Source: Actinomycetota bacterium (GTDB lineage: Bacteria; Actinomycetota; JAHEXW01). From it: a stretch of 32,447 nt of DNA. Under the pieces are notes generated by a model that was not told the origin of the DNA, searched no databases, and worked only from the letters and a program-made list of their open reading frames with translations. Location: assembly GCA_025355855.1 (NCBI GenBank), contig JANXYU010000006.1:1-32447 (forward strand). Direction: 5' to 3'. Below are positions 15,960 through 23,164 of this stretch, one piece after another. The stretch's first letter is position 1. The number at the start of each line of letters is the position of its first letter. Position numbers and translations under genes: made by a program.

Positions 15960-15983
15960 TAGAAAGATTAATAGAAAGATTAA
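15960..15983. repeat. Perfect 12-bp tandem direct repeat
   Basis: TAGAAAGATTAA occurs twice back to back (15960-15971 and 15972-15983) in the 290-base gap between the divergent three-helix protein gene and the second P1B ATPase unit. The placement suggests tandem binding sites for a regulator; chance duplication is possible. Confidence 0.7.
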
Positions 15984-16066
15984 CCATCTAGCGACCTTAT
16001 CTCAAGTTTCCCATTCCCTTAACCGATAGTTATAGTAACAAGCCAGCGCCTAAAAAGGACACAAAC

Positions 16067-16201
16067 ATGGTTCGCCAACTGCACCGGACATACTACAGAA
16101 ACAAAAAACGAGTCAGGGATATGAGGTACGCTCTTGTGCTTTCCCTGGCGGTTTTTGTCTTCTCCCCCGGTTGGGTCTATATTCAGGGCTGGCATTTCTA
16201 G
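16067..16201 (+). CDS. Possible 44-residue single-span protein upstream of the CSC-type ATPase
   Basis: An ATG at 16067 with a well-placed AAAGGA site (about 7 bases away) opens a 44-codon frame ending in TAG at 16199-16201. The product has a very basic N-terminus (QLHRTYYRNKKRVRDMR) and one hydrophobic segment (YALVLSLAVFVFSPGWVYI), so it would insert as a small inner membrane protein. The stop lies 13 bases before the ATG of the P1B ATPase, whose own ribosome binding site is weak, which would fit translational coupling. Small membrane partners of P1B ATPases are known (mycobacterial PacL proteins), but I see no sequence match. It may not be expressed. Confidence 0.4.
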   Translation: MVRQLHRTYYRNKKRVRDMRYALVLSLAVFVFSPGWVYIQGWHF

Positions 16202-16214
16202 ATATACTGACAGT

Positions 16215-18164
16215 ATGTCTGAACCCCATGACGACCACCACAATCACGATTTCGGTTTAGCTTGCGACGACTGCGCGGGCCCTGTTGACGATGACACGAT
16301 CGCTCTGGCGTGGTACCGTCAGCCAAAGATCGTTCTCCTGGCCGTCGCGGCCTTGCTTACGGCTGTCGGCTTTCTCGCAGCGATTGTCGCGCCGGGATGG
16401 CCGGCTACCGCAGTATTCCTCGCGGCCGTTCTTTGCGGCGGTTACTACCCGGCTTTGGCGGCTTGGGAGTCTCTTCTAAACCTCACGCTTACAATTAATA
16501 GCCTGCTGGTCGCCGCGACCGCCGGCGCGATTGCGCTGAATCTGTGGGGCGAAGCAGCGACTCTGGTCGTTGTCTTCTCACTGGGCGGCATACTGGAGAC
16601 GTTCGCGGTCGACCGAGCGCGCAATTCTCTGGAAGAGCTGATACGCTTGGCGCCGCCAACCGCGCGCGTCATTCGTCAGGGCGTAGAGAATGTCGTGCCC
16701 GTCGCCCTGGTCAAAATGGGCGAATTCATCTTGGTTAAGCCAGGCGACCAGATCCCCCTGGACGGTACGGTATCGGCGGGGTTGTCCACGGTGAATCAAG
16801 CTACAATCACAGGCGAATCGATTCCGGCTTTCAAAAAACCCGGGGACGGCGTCTACGCGGGCACCGTTAACCTCAACGGCTCGTTGGAAGTAAAGGTTAC
16901 GGCACGGGCTCGCGACACAACGTTAGCTAAGATCATCCACGCCGTCGAGGAGCATCAAGCCCGCAAATCCTCATACCAGAGATTCAGCGAGCGGTTCGGC
17001 GCCATCTATACCCCGGCCTTATTTGGAGTCGCGTTAGGAGTCATGCTACTACCGCCACTAATGGGCGGGCCCTGGCGAGATTGGTTCTACCGAGGACTGG
17101 TCGTCCTGGTCGTTTCTTGTTCCTGCGGCATCGCTTTATCGGTCCCTGTCGCGATCGTCGCGGCAATCGCCCGAGCCGCTCGGCAAGGCGTTCTCATCAA
17201 AGGAGGCGCCTATGTTGAGCTGCTCGGACGGATCAAGATTATCGTCTTTGACAAAACCGGTACCCTGACGTATGGCGATCCGGCGGTTGTCGACATTCTG
17301 ACCTTTGGAGATTTTTCAGAAAACAAGGTGCTCGAAGTGGCGGCGGCGGTTGAACGTAAGAGCGGACATCCTTTGGCAAGCGCCGTGATCACCGCAGCGG
17401 AAGCCCGCAAACTGCCGAAACGGCGTGTGTTGGATTTCCGGGCCCTCCCGGGGCTGGGCGCCTACGGTCGGATCGGCCGTAACATTTACCATGTCGGGAA
17501 CCTCAAGTTGATTACGGCACATGATATCGTTACGGCGGAAGCCTCTCTGGGCGCCGCCGCGCTGGAAGCCGAGGGCAAATCACTCGTTTACGTAACCGAA
17601 AATGACCAGCTGGTCGGTTTGATTGCCATCGCCGACACGGTTCGCGAGACAGCCGCGGCCGCGCTCGCCGATCTCAAGCGATCCGGTATGCAGCGCTTAA
17701 TAATGCTGACCGGCGATAACGTTACTACCGCCTCAGCTATCGCCGCCCAGGTGGGCATAGACGAATATCGGGCGGATCTATTGCCAGAAGCAAAAGCAGC
17801 GGTCGTGGTGGCTCTGCAGGAGGAGTTTGGCCGGGCCGCCATGGTTGGAGACGGTATAAACGACACCCCGGCGCTGGCCGCCGCATCAGTAGGAGTTGCC
17901 ATGGGCGCGGCCGGCTCAGGCATAGCTGTTGAGACGGGAGACATCGTCCTGATGGCCGATGATCTCAGCAATCTGGCTTTCGCGGTACGCTTAAGCCGAC
18001 GAACCCGACGGATAATCGGCTTCAACATCGGAGCCGCTTTGACGATTGTATTAGTTCTCGTAACTCTGGCATTGCTGGGGCGGGTCCAATTGGTGCCGGG
18101 ACTTTTCATCAACGAAATGGGCGCCTTCCTGATAATCTTGAACAGCGTCAGGCTGCTGCGCTAA
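16215..18164 (+). CDS. P1B-type metal ATPase with CSC transmembrane motif and His-rich N-terminus
   Basis: A 649-residue heavy-metal ATPase. The N-terminus is metal-binding in character: HDDHHNHD at 5-12 and CDDC at 17-20, with no HMA domain. Core motifs are intact: TGES, phosphorylation site DKTGTLT at Asp346, HPLA, and MVGDGINDTPALA. In the sixth core helix the expected CPC reads CSC (302-304, VVSCSCGIALSVPVA), and the last helix carries NEMGAFLIILNSVRLL, with Glu where Zn/Cd pumps have Asp in DxG; the penultimate helix lacks the Lys of Zn pumps. The metal is therefore uncertain (Zn, Mn, Fe or Co rather than Cu). The start at 16215 is chosen over upstream in-frame 16134 because it gives the His-rich beginning and avoids the small ORF. 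Confidence 0.9.
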   Translation: MSEPHDDHHNHDFGLACDDCAGPVDDDTIALAWYRQPKIVLLAVAALLTAVGFLAAIVAPGWPATAVFLAAVLCGGYYPALAAWESLLNLTLTINSLLVAATAGAIALNLWGEAATLVVVFSLGGILETFAVDRARNSLEELIRLAPPTARVIRQGVENVVPVALVKMGEFILVKPGDQIPLDGTVSAGLSTVNQATITGESIPAFKKPGDGVYAGTVNLNGSLEVKVTARARDTTLAKIIHAVEEHQARKSSYQRFSERFGAIYTPALFGVALGVMLLPPLMGGPWRDWFYRGLVVLVVSCSCGIALSVPVAIVAAIARAARQGVLIKGGAYVELLGRIKIIVFDKTGTLTYGDPAVVDILTFGDFSENKVLEVAAAVERKSGHPLASAVITAAEARKLPKRRVLDFRALPGLGAYGRIGRNIYHVGNLKLITAHDIVTAEASLGAAALEAEGKSLVYVTENDQLVGLIAIADTVRETAAAALADLKRSGMQRLIMLTGDNVTTASAIAAQVGIDEYRADLLPEAKAAVVVALQEEFGRAAMVGDGINDTPALAAASVGVAMGAAGSGIAVETGDIVLMADDLSNLAFAVRLSRRTRRIIGFNIGAALTIVLVLVTLALLGRVQLVPGLFINEMGAFLIILNSVRLLR

Positions 18165-18233
18165 ACCAGGGTTTTCACTAATTTACTTACCCTTTACCTA
18201 GTGCTACGCTCTTTTCGTTAAAGACCTATAAAT

Positions 18234-18251
18234 ATCGGCTTGTTTGCCGAT
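18234..18251 (+). promoter_or_regulatory. Inverted repeat in the superoxide dismutase leader
   Basis: ATCGGC (18234-18239) and GCCGAT (18246-18251) form a perfect 6-bp dyad around TTGTTT, 15 bases before the start codon and next to the GGGAGGA ribosome binding site. A TATAAAT-like -10 region lies just upstream. It could be an operator for a metal or redox regulator or an mRNA hairpin. Confidence 0.4.
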
Positions 18252-18266
18252 GACTAGGGAGGAAAC

Positions 18267-18860
18267 ATGCGTGCTGTAACCGTAAAACCCCTAAAGTATG
18301 AGGAACTCCCGGGGCTCTCAGCGAAGCTTCTAAGCGAGCATCACGACGTTCTCTACGCCGGCTATGTAAAGAAAATGCTTGAGATTCAAGACAAACTCGA
18401 GACAGTCGACGAAGCGACCGCGAACGCAACATATAGCGAGATCGGCGAACTAAAACGGGAAGAAACATTTGCGGCCAACGGTGTTCGTCTTCATGAAGCG
18501 TATTTCGCCGGTTTGGGCGGCGACGGCGTACCGAATGGGGCCATTTTAAAACTTATCGAGCGTGATTGCGGCGGCTTTGACGCCTGGAAGAGCCATATGA
18601 CAGCCAGCGGGATGGCCGCCCGCGGTTGGGTTATCGCCGCCTACGATCCGCTACTGGAGCGTTTGGTAACCTACAGCTGCGACGCCCACAATCTCGGTTG
18701 CGTCTGGGACGCGATACCTCTGGTCGTTCTAGACGTCTACGAGCATGCCTACTATTTAGACTACGCTACAGCGCGTAAGGCGTACATCGAGGCGTGGCTG
18801 AAGAACGTTGATTTCGCCTACGCTAACAACCTGATCGCCGCGCGAGGGATTCCCTCCTAG
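18267..18860 (+). CDS. Iron/manganese superoxide dismutase, divergent type
   Basis: A 197-residue SodA/SodB-family enzyme converting superoxide to O2 and H2O2. The four metal ligands are His25, His76 (RLHEAYF), Asp156 and His160 in the signature DVYEHAYYLDY. It departs from common sequences: the usual KHH after the first ligand is VLY, the aromatic FYW after the second ligand is AYF, and the outer-sphere pair seems to be Gly72 with His141 in place of the Gln that hydrogen-bonds metal-bound water. Metal preference cannot be read from this. A GGGAGGA site precedes the ATG. The ZIP transporter gene starts 14 bases downstream, linking the enzyme with divalent metal uptake. No signal peptide: cytoplasmic. 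Confidence 0.92.
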   Translation: MRAVTVKPLKYEELPGLSAKLLSEHHDVLYAGYVKKMLEIQDKLETVDEATANATYSEIGELKREETFAANGVRLHEAYFAGLGGDGVPNGAILKLIERDCGGFDAWKSHMTASGMAARGWVIAAYDPLLERLVTYSCDAHNLGCVWDAIPLVVLDVYEHAYYLDYATARKAYIEAWLKNVDFAYANNLIAARGIPS

Positions 18861-18874
18861 ATGCAAGTCAGCCA

Positions 18875-19597
18875 ATGAGCCTTACCGGTGTTGTAATATT
18901 CAGCCTCGTTGTCGGCATGTCGACGATGGGAGGCGTCTTATTAGTCAAGTTCTTCAGTGCGTGGACTAAACGCAACTCATTGCTGATGATAAGTTTCGCC
19001 GGCGGCGTGCTGGTTACAACCGCCTTTCTCGAACTACTGCCGGAAGCGGCCGCGAAGAGCTCAAGTTGGGCGGCAGCAACTTTGGCCGGAGTTCTTCTAC
19101 TCTTCACCGTAGAACATTTCATGGCCATCCATGAATGTCAGGAACTCGAATGCGATATTCACAACATCGGTACGGTCACGGCTTTGGGCATTGGTATTCA
19201 CTCATTTATCGACGGCGTTGTGATTGGGACAGGCTTTGAGGCGAGCCCTGTGCTGGGCATAATCGCCGCGCTGGCGGTCATCGTGCATGAGTTACCGGAG
19301 GGGGCTTTTACGTACGGCCTATTGATTGCCAACGGTCAACCGGCCCGCAAGTCCCTGTTAATCGGCTGGGCGGTCGCGTTAGCCACGCCCATCGGCACGG
19401 TTCTGACCTTTATGTTATTGAGAGGCGTGGGTCCTTCAATCATCGGCCTGATGCTGGCTTTTTCCGCCGGCACTTTCATTTATGTCGGCACGGCCGATCT
19501 CCTGCCGCAGATCCACCGCCGCCCTAACCTGTCGCTACTTTTAGTTATGCTGACGGGCGTGGCGTTCGTTGTCTTGTTGGGCTATATCTTTAAATAA
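18875..19597 (+). CDS. ZIP-family divalent metal transporter
   Basis: A 240-residue GufA/ZIP-type importer with about eight membrane helices. The signature helices IV and V are present: GIGIHSFIDGVVIG and VIVHELPEGAFTYG, whose His, Asp and Glu residues form the binuclear metal site. The loop before helix IV (MAIHECQELECDIHN) is rich in Cys, His and acidic residues and may sense or gather metal. Substrate could be Zn, Fe or Mn; co-transcription with superoxide dismutase makes Fe or Mn supply attractive, but that is an inference. The ribosome binding site is weak. The ferredoxin gene follows after 17 bases. Confidence 0.92.
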   Translation: MSLTGVVIFSLVVGMSTMGGVLLVKFFSAWTKRNSLLMISFAGGVLVTTAFLELLPEAAAKSSSWAAATLAGVLLLFTVEHFMAIHECQELECDIHNIGTVTALGIGIHSFIDGVVIGTGFEASPVLGIIAALAVIVHELPEGAFTYGLLIANGQPARKSLLIGWAVALATPIGTVLTFMLLRGVGPSIIGLMLAFSAGTFIYVGTADLLPQIHRRPNLSLLLVMLTGVAFVVLLGYIFK

Positions 19598-19614
19598 CCG
19601 TCTTAGGAGGCACA

Positions 19615-19806
19615 ATGAAAGTGAGAGTCGATCCGGATCTTTGCATTGGTGACGGCAGCTGCGCTGAGACGTGTCCGGAAGTCTTTGAGATGCGAGATGA
19701 CGGACTGGCCCACGTGAAGAAGGACGCGGACTTTGCGGTCTGCGGCGAACGCTTGACTGAAGCAGTGGAAAATTGCCCTGTAGGGGCCATAATTTTCGAC
19801 GAATAA
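19615..19806 (+). CDS. Single-cluster ferredoxin with Asp in place of the second cluster Cys
   Basis: A 63-residue ferredoxin with an AGGAGG site just upstream. The first box reads C-I-G-D-G-S-C (10-16): the expected second Cys is Asp13. Likely cluster ligands are Cys10, Asp13, Cys16 and Cys54 (ENCPVGAI), while Cys20 and Cys43 are placed to form the structural disulfide known from Pyrococcus furiosus ferredoxin, which has the same CIGD pattern and length class. Such proteins hold a [4Fe-4S] cluster with one Asp ligand that easily converts to [3Fe-4S]. It follows the ZIP gene; its redox partner is unknown. Confidence 0.93.
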   Translation: MKVRVDPDLCIGDGSCAETCPEVFEMRDDGLAHVKKDADFAVCGERLTEAVENCPVGAIIFDE

Positions 19807-19928
19807 GACAATATGAAGGCCACCGCATAAAGATTGTGATATTTTTCTATTGCGCTCACAGCCTGGCAGCGATACCATATAGATAGTTATTAGATTATTC
19901 GCATTTGAGACAAAAGAGGCCGCCACCA

Positions 19929-20261
19929 ATGGACAAGAACTATTACTGCTTGCATTCTGAAATCTGCAAAACGCTTGCCAACCCGAAGCGCCAAGAGATC
20001 ATGGACAATCTTCGCGACAAAGAAATGACCGTCAGCCAATTGATTGAGGCGACGGGCGTACCGCAAGCCAACCTGAGCCAGCATTTGGCCATTCTGCGCA
20101 CCAAAGGTGTGCTCGAGACCAGACGCCAGGGCGCGAATGTCTATTACCGACTGGCGAATCACAAGATCATCGAGGCTTTTGATCTCATCGGCGAGGTCAT
20201 GAAAGAACAACAGATCAAGACGGGCGACATGATCAATACCGCGACCAAGACACCGGCCTAG
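19929..20261 (+). CDS. ArsR-family transcriptional regulator
   Basis: A 110-residue winged-helix regulator. The core is clear: EICKTLANPKRQEIMDNL, the recognition helix region VPQANLSQHLAILRTKGVL, and the wing ETRRQGANVYYRLAN. It has Cys residues at YYCLHSEIC near the N-terminus that could sense a metal, sulfide or polysulfide; the CxC-type box of ArsR/SmtB alpha-3 helix is absent. The ATG at 19929 is preferred over an in-frame TTG at 19905 because of spacing to AGAGG. It precedes the DsrE-like and TusA genes by 37 bases and is likely to control this sulfur module. The 122-base gap before it holds AT-rich sequence but no confident promoter. Confidence 0.92.
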   Translation: MDKNYYCLHSEICKTLANPKRQEIMDNLRDKEMTVSQLIEATGVPQANLSQHLAILRTKGVLETRRQGANVYYRLANHKIIEAFDLIGEVMKEQQIKTGDMINTATKTPA

Positions 20262-20298
20262 AGCCCAAGCGTAACAAGCCAAGGAGGCGAACACAGTC

Positions 20299-20781
20299 AT
20301 GGCGAGAGAATTAAACAAGAAAGCGGCAATGGTCGTTATGAGCGGCGACTTCGATAAGCTGTTCGGAGCGTTCATCATTGCGACCAGCGCCGCCGCTCAG
20401 GGCAACGAAGTTACCATGTTCTTTACTTTTTGGGGCCTTCGCGCCCTAAAAAAGAAGGTACCTACTGGCAAGAGCCTGTTCGGACGCATGGTCGGCATGA
20501 TGTACGGCGGAGACATCAACCGGGCGACGCCTAGCAAATTCAGTTTCTTCGGCATGGGCCGTTGGATGTTTAAGAAAATGATGAAGAACAAGAACGTCTC
20601 TTCCCTACCCGACCTGAGGCAATTGGCAATCGATCTCGGCGTTAAACTGTATGCCTGCCAAATGAGCATGGACGTCATGGAGATACCGCGAGAAGCTATG
20701 ATCGACGAGGTCGAGGCGTGTGTCGGAGGCGGTTTCTTTGTTGAGCAAGCCGCCAACGCCGATTTTACGCTATTCATTTAA
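20299..20781 (+). CDS. DsrE2-like sulfurtransferase family protein
   Basis: A 160-residue DsrE/F/H-superfamily protein of the DsrE2 type, often annotated as peroxiredoxin-family. The start KKAAMVVMSGDFDKLFGAFIIATSAAAQGNEVTMFFTFWGL is typical, and conserved Cys120 (LYACQMSMDVM) is the likely persulfide carrier, with a second Cys141 in VEACVGGGFF. A Met/Phe/Lys-rich hydrophobic insert (GMGRWMFKKMMKNK) may contact membrane. DsrE2 proteins pass sulfane sulfur to or from TusA, whose gene follows directly. The start has an AAGGAGG site. Part of the ArsR-DsrE2-TusA-cytochrome b-HdrD cluster. Confidence 0.9.
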   Translation: MARELNKKAAMVVMSGDFDKLFGAFIIATSAAAQGNEVTMFFTFWGLRALKKKVPTGKSLFGRMVGMMYGGDINRATPSKFSFFGMGRWMFKKMMKNKNVSSLPDLRQLAIDLGVKLYACQMSMDVMEIPREAMIDEVEACVGGGFFVEQAANADFTLFI

Positions 20782-20813
20782 CTGTCCTTACCACAGAAGA
20801 GAAAGGGAGAACG

Positions 20814-21053
20814 ATGGACGATATCAAGGTAGATTTGGAACTGGATCTTAAAGGACTTCTCTGCCCCCTACCGATGGTCAGGGTCAGCCAAAACATCAGC
20901 AAGGTCCCGGTCGGCGGCGTTATCCGCGCAACGGCCACGGACCCTGGCAGTTTGGCAGACATCCCCTCATGGGCGCGCAGCACCGGCAATGAGATCATCA
21001 AACAGGAGCAAGAGGGCTCAAACCTGATTTATTACATTAAGCGCATCAAGTAG
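20814..21053 (+). CDS. tusA: TusA-family sulfur carrier protein
   Basis: A 79-residue TusA/SirA-like protein with the CPxP signature at Cys17 (KGLLCPLPMVRV), where a persulfide is carried, followed by the usual strand-helix-strand with ATDPGSLADIPSWARSTGNE. TusA delivers sulfur within the cytoplasm for tRNA thiolation, molybdenum cofactor or dissimilatory sulfur metabolism. Its placement beside a DsrE2 protein and a Hdr/DsrMK-like membrane complex favours the dissimilatory or thiol-redox role. It ends 6 bases before the cytochrome b gene. Confidence 0.95.
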   Translation: MDDIKVDLELDLKGLLCPLPMVRVSQNISKVPVGGVIRATATDPGSLADIPSWARSTGNEIIKQEQEGSNLIYYIKRIK

Positions 21054-21059
21054 CCTTAG

Positions 21060-21779
21060 ATGAATTGGTTTCAGTATGTTTTCGCCGGTTGGTTCGTCTA
21101 TATCGCGCTACTTGTCTTTATTGGCGGACTGATCTGGCAGGTCGTTAAGTGGCGCCGCGTCGCTAAGTCGAGAATCATTATGGGCATGTTCCCCAAGCCG
21201 GCTAACCTTGGCGCCAGATTCGCAAAGATGCTTAAAGACACGTTCTTCTTTCCCTGGGTGCTTGACTACAGCAAAAGCATCTGGCTGTTCGCGGGGGCGT
21301 TTCACCTGGCCGGACTGCTGATGTTTGTCGGGCACTTGCGGCTTATTCACGAATTCACCCCGCTGGTCTCGTGGCTTGGCGCGAACGGCATGGACCAATT
21401 CGCGTTCCTTACGGGCGGCGCCTTCGGGATCGTGTTAACAGTCGCGCTCATCTATCTATTGCTTCGCCGGTTCGGGACTCCCTACAAAGACCTTTCCGTA
21501 CCCGAGGATTATTTGTTGCTGATTCTCCTCTTACTGATTGTCACCATGGGTAATCATCTGCGTTTCTTCGGCACGGTACACGTAACCGATTACCGGGACT
21601 ACGTAATGAGTTTGCTCGCTTTCAAGCCGGCCTTCAATGCGGCAATACTGTCCTCGAACGTGCCATGGTCGCTAACGACTCACGTCATGCTGGCGTGCGC
21701 ATTCCTTATCTACTTCCCGTTCTCCAAGCTCGTCCATTCCATCGGCGCTTTCGCGTCTAACTTGGTTAGGAGTGAATGA
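21060..21779 (+). CDS. Membrane cytochrome b, NarI/DsrM/HdrE-like
   Basis: A 239-residue integral membrane protein with about five or six helices. Likely haem b ligands are the histidines in FHLAGLLMFVGHLRLIH, MGNHLRFFG and LTTHVMLACAFLIYFPFSKLVHSIG, the pattern of the NarI gamma subunit superfamily that also contains DsrM and HdrE. It would exchange electrons with menaquinone and pass them to the [4Fe-4S] protein encoded next. It starts 6 bases after tusA with no strong ribosome binding site, so translation is probably coupled. The stop is followed by the HdrD-like ATG after one base. Confidence 0.88.
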   Translation: MNWFQYVFAGWFVYIALLVFIGGLIWQVVKWRRVAKSRIIMGMFPKPANLGARFAKMLKDTFFFPWVLDYSKSIWLFAGAFHLAGLLMFVGHLRLIHEFTPLVSWLGANGMDQFAFLTGGAFGIVLTVALIYLLLRRFGTPYKDLSVPEDYLLLILLLLIVTMGNHLRFFGTVHVTDYRDYVMSLLAFKPAFNAAILSSNVPWSLTTHVMLACAFLIYFPFSKLVHSIGAFASNLVRSE

Positions 21780-21780
21780 C

Positions 21781-23058
21781 ATGACTCCTCAGGCCAACGC
21801 GAGGGCGGAACTTCTCGAGCTGATCAATAGCAAAATGAACCGCACCCTAAAGTACTACCTAGATACTTGCGTTCGCTGTGCCATCTGCAAGGACGCTTGT
21901 CACCAATACGTCGCTACGGGCGATGTACTATACCTTCCCGCTTACCGGGCGGAACTGATTCGGCGCATTTACAAGAAATACATGACCGGATCCGGGCGGC
22001 TTATGCCCAAACTATTCGAAGGGCGCGATCCGGAAGACGACGTTTTACTGGACGAGCTATACAAGACAACCTATGCCTGTACCAGCTGCCGCCGCTGCAT
22101 GTTTTGGTGCCCGTTCTCCATTGACACCTCGTGGGTGCTGGCAGTGGCCAAAGCACTGCTCCTGGCGACGGGCCGCGGCTCGGAAATCCTGACTCAGCTG
22201 GCCGATTCCGCCATTGATAAGGGCAAGAACATCGATCTTTATACCGGTGTCATTCGCGAGGTCTTGAAAGGCTCCGAGGAAGAAATGCGGCGGGTTGTTC
22301 AGGATCCGAACGCTGGTTTCGTTTATGACAAAAAGGGCGCCGACGTTCTCTATGTCGCTTTGGCAGGCACTCATACCATTCTGCCGGCCGCAATCATCTT
22401 CCATGAAGCCGGCGAGGACTGGACCTTATCATCCTTTGAGGGCAGCAATTACGGCTACTTCTTGGGCGACACGGTCAAGGCTAAGGAAATCGCTCAGCGA
22501 ATCGTCGATGAGGCGAAGAATTTGGGTGTAAAGGAGATCGTAATGAGCGAGTGCGGCCACGCCCACCGCGTCATGCGAGATTTCTATCGCATGTGGGCGA
22601 AAGAGGAGTTGCCGGCTCCGATGGTCAGCGTCCTAAGCAAAGTCGATGGCTACATCAAGGACGGGCGAATCACCGTGACTCCCGGTAAAATCACCGAGCC
22701 TGTCACTTATCATGACCCTTGCCAGATCGGCCGCAACTTCGGACTTTTTGAAGAACCGCGAAATATCATCCGCGCGACCTGTTCCGATTTCCGCGACATG
22801 ACACCGAACAGGCAAAAACAGTGGTGTTGCGGCGGTGGCGGAGGCTTGGTGGCCGAGACGGAATTCGATGACGTCCGCCTGAAAAGCGGCCGCCTAAAGG
22901 CCGACCAAATCAAAGCGACCGGCGCCAGCATCTTGGTTACCCCATGCGAGAACTGCCGACTCCAGATAGAGTCCTTAAACGACGAATATAACCTAGATAT
23001 CGAGGTCTCCGCTGTCTTAGACCTGGTCGTCAAGGCGTTGGTCACGAAATCCACCTAG
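21781..23058 (+). CDS. HdrD/DsrK-like iron-sulfur protein with CCG domains
   Basis: A 425-residue soluble protein. Two [4Fe-4S] motifs open it: CX2CX2CX3C at 30-40 (CVRCAICKDAC) and at 100-110 (CTSCRRCMFWC). Two CCG-type domains follow: SECGHAHRVM, YHDPCQIGR and WCCGGGGG (349-350), then TPCENCRLQ. These bind the noncubane cluster pair used by heterodisulfide reductase HdrB/D, or one in DsrK. With the cytochrome b it would form a quinone-linked thiol/disulfide or sulfur-carrier oxidoreductase. The ATG at 21781 with AGGAG eight bases upstream is favoured over GTG at 21772. Substrate is unknown; TusA- or DsrE-bound persulfide is a candidate from context. Confidence 0.9.
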   Translation: MTPQANARAELLELINSKMNRTLKYYLDTCVRCAICKDACHQYVATGDVLYLPAYRAELIRRIYKKYMTGSGRLMPKLFEGRDPEDDVLLDELYKTTYACTSCRRCMFWCPFSIDTSWVLAVAKALLLATGRGSEILTQLADSAIDKGKNIDLYTGVIREVLKGSEEEMRRVVQDPNAGFVYDKKGADVLYVALAGTHTILPAAIIFHEAGEDWTLSSFEGSNYGYFLGDTVKAKEIAQRIVDEAKNLGVKEIVMSECGHAHRVMRDFYRMWAKEELPAPMVSVLSKVDGYIKDGRITVTPGKITEPVTYHDPCQIGRNFGLFEEPRNIIRATCSDFRDMTPNRQKQWCCGGGGGLVAETEFDDVRLKSGRLKADQIKATGASILVTPCENCRLQIESLNDEYNLDIEVSAVLDLVVKALVTKST

Positions 23059-23075
23059 CTCTTCCCCGCTTTGTA

Positions 23076-23104
23076 TTGACGTACAGAACGAGCCCTATTA
23101 CACT
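23076..23104 (+). promoter_or_regulatory. Candidate sigma-70-type promoter of the ABC transporter-menA operon
   Basis: TTGACG at 23076-23081 and TACACT at 23099-23104 are separated by the ideal 17 bases. Transcription would begin around 23111, directly at the palindrome described next. It is well placed for the lipoprotein gene at 23165. Confidence 0.6.
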
Positions 23105-23111
23105 TGTTAAG

Positions 23112-23125
23112 TGAGCGATTGCTCA
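23112..23125 (+). promoter_or_regulatory. Palindromic operator candidate TGAGC-GATT-GCTCA
   Basis: A perfect 5-bp dyad (TGAGC 23112-23116, GCTCA 23121-23125) around GATT lies at about +1 to +15 of the predicted transcript, the classic position for a repressor site. No regulator gene is adjacent on this operon; the nearest is the ArsR-family gene about 3 kb upstream. Confidence 0.5.
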
Positions 23126-23164
23126 TTTATACTTTCAGGACCCTTCAATCTTTTAGGGAGCGAA

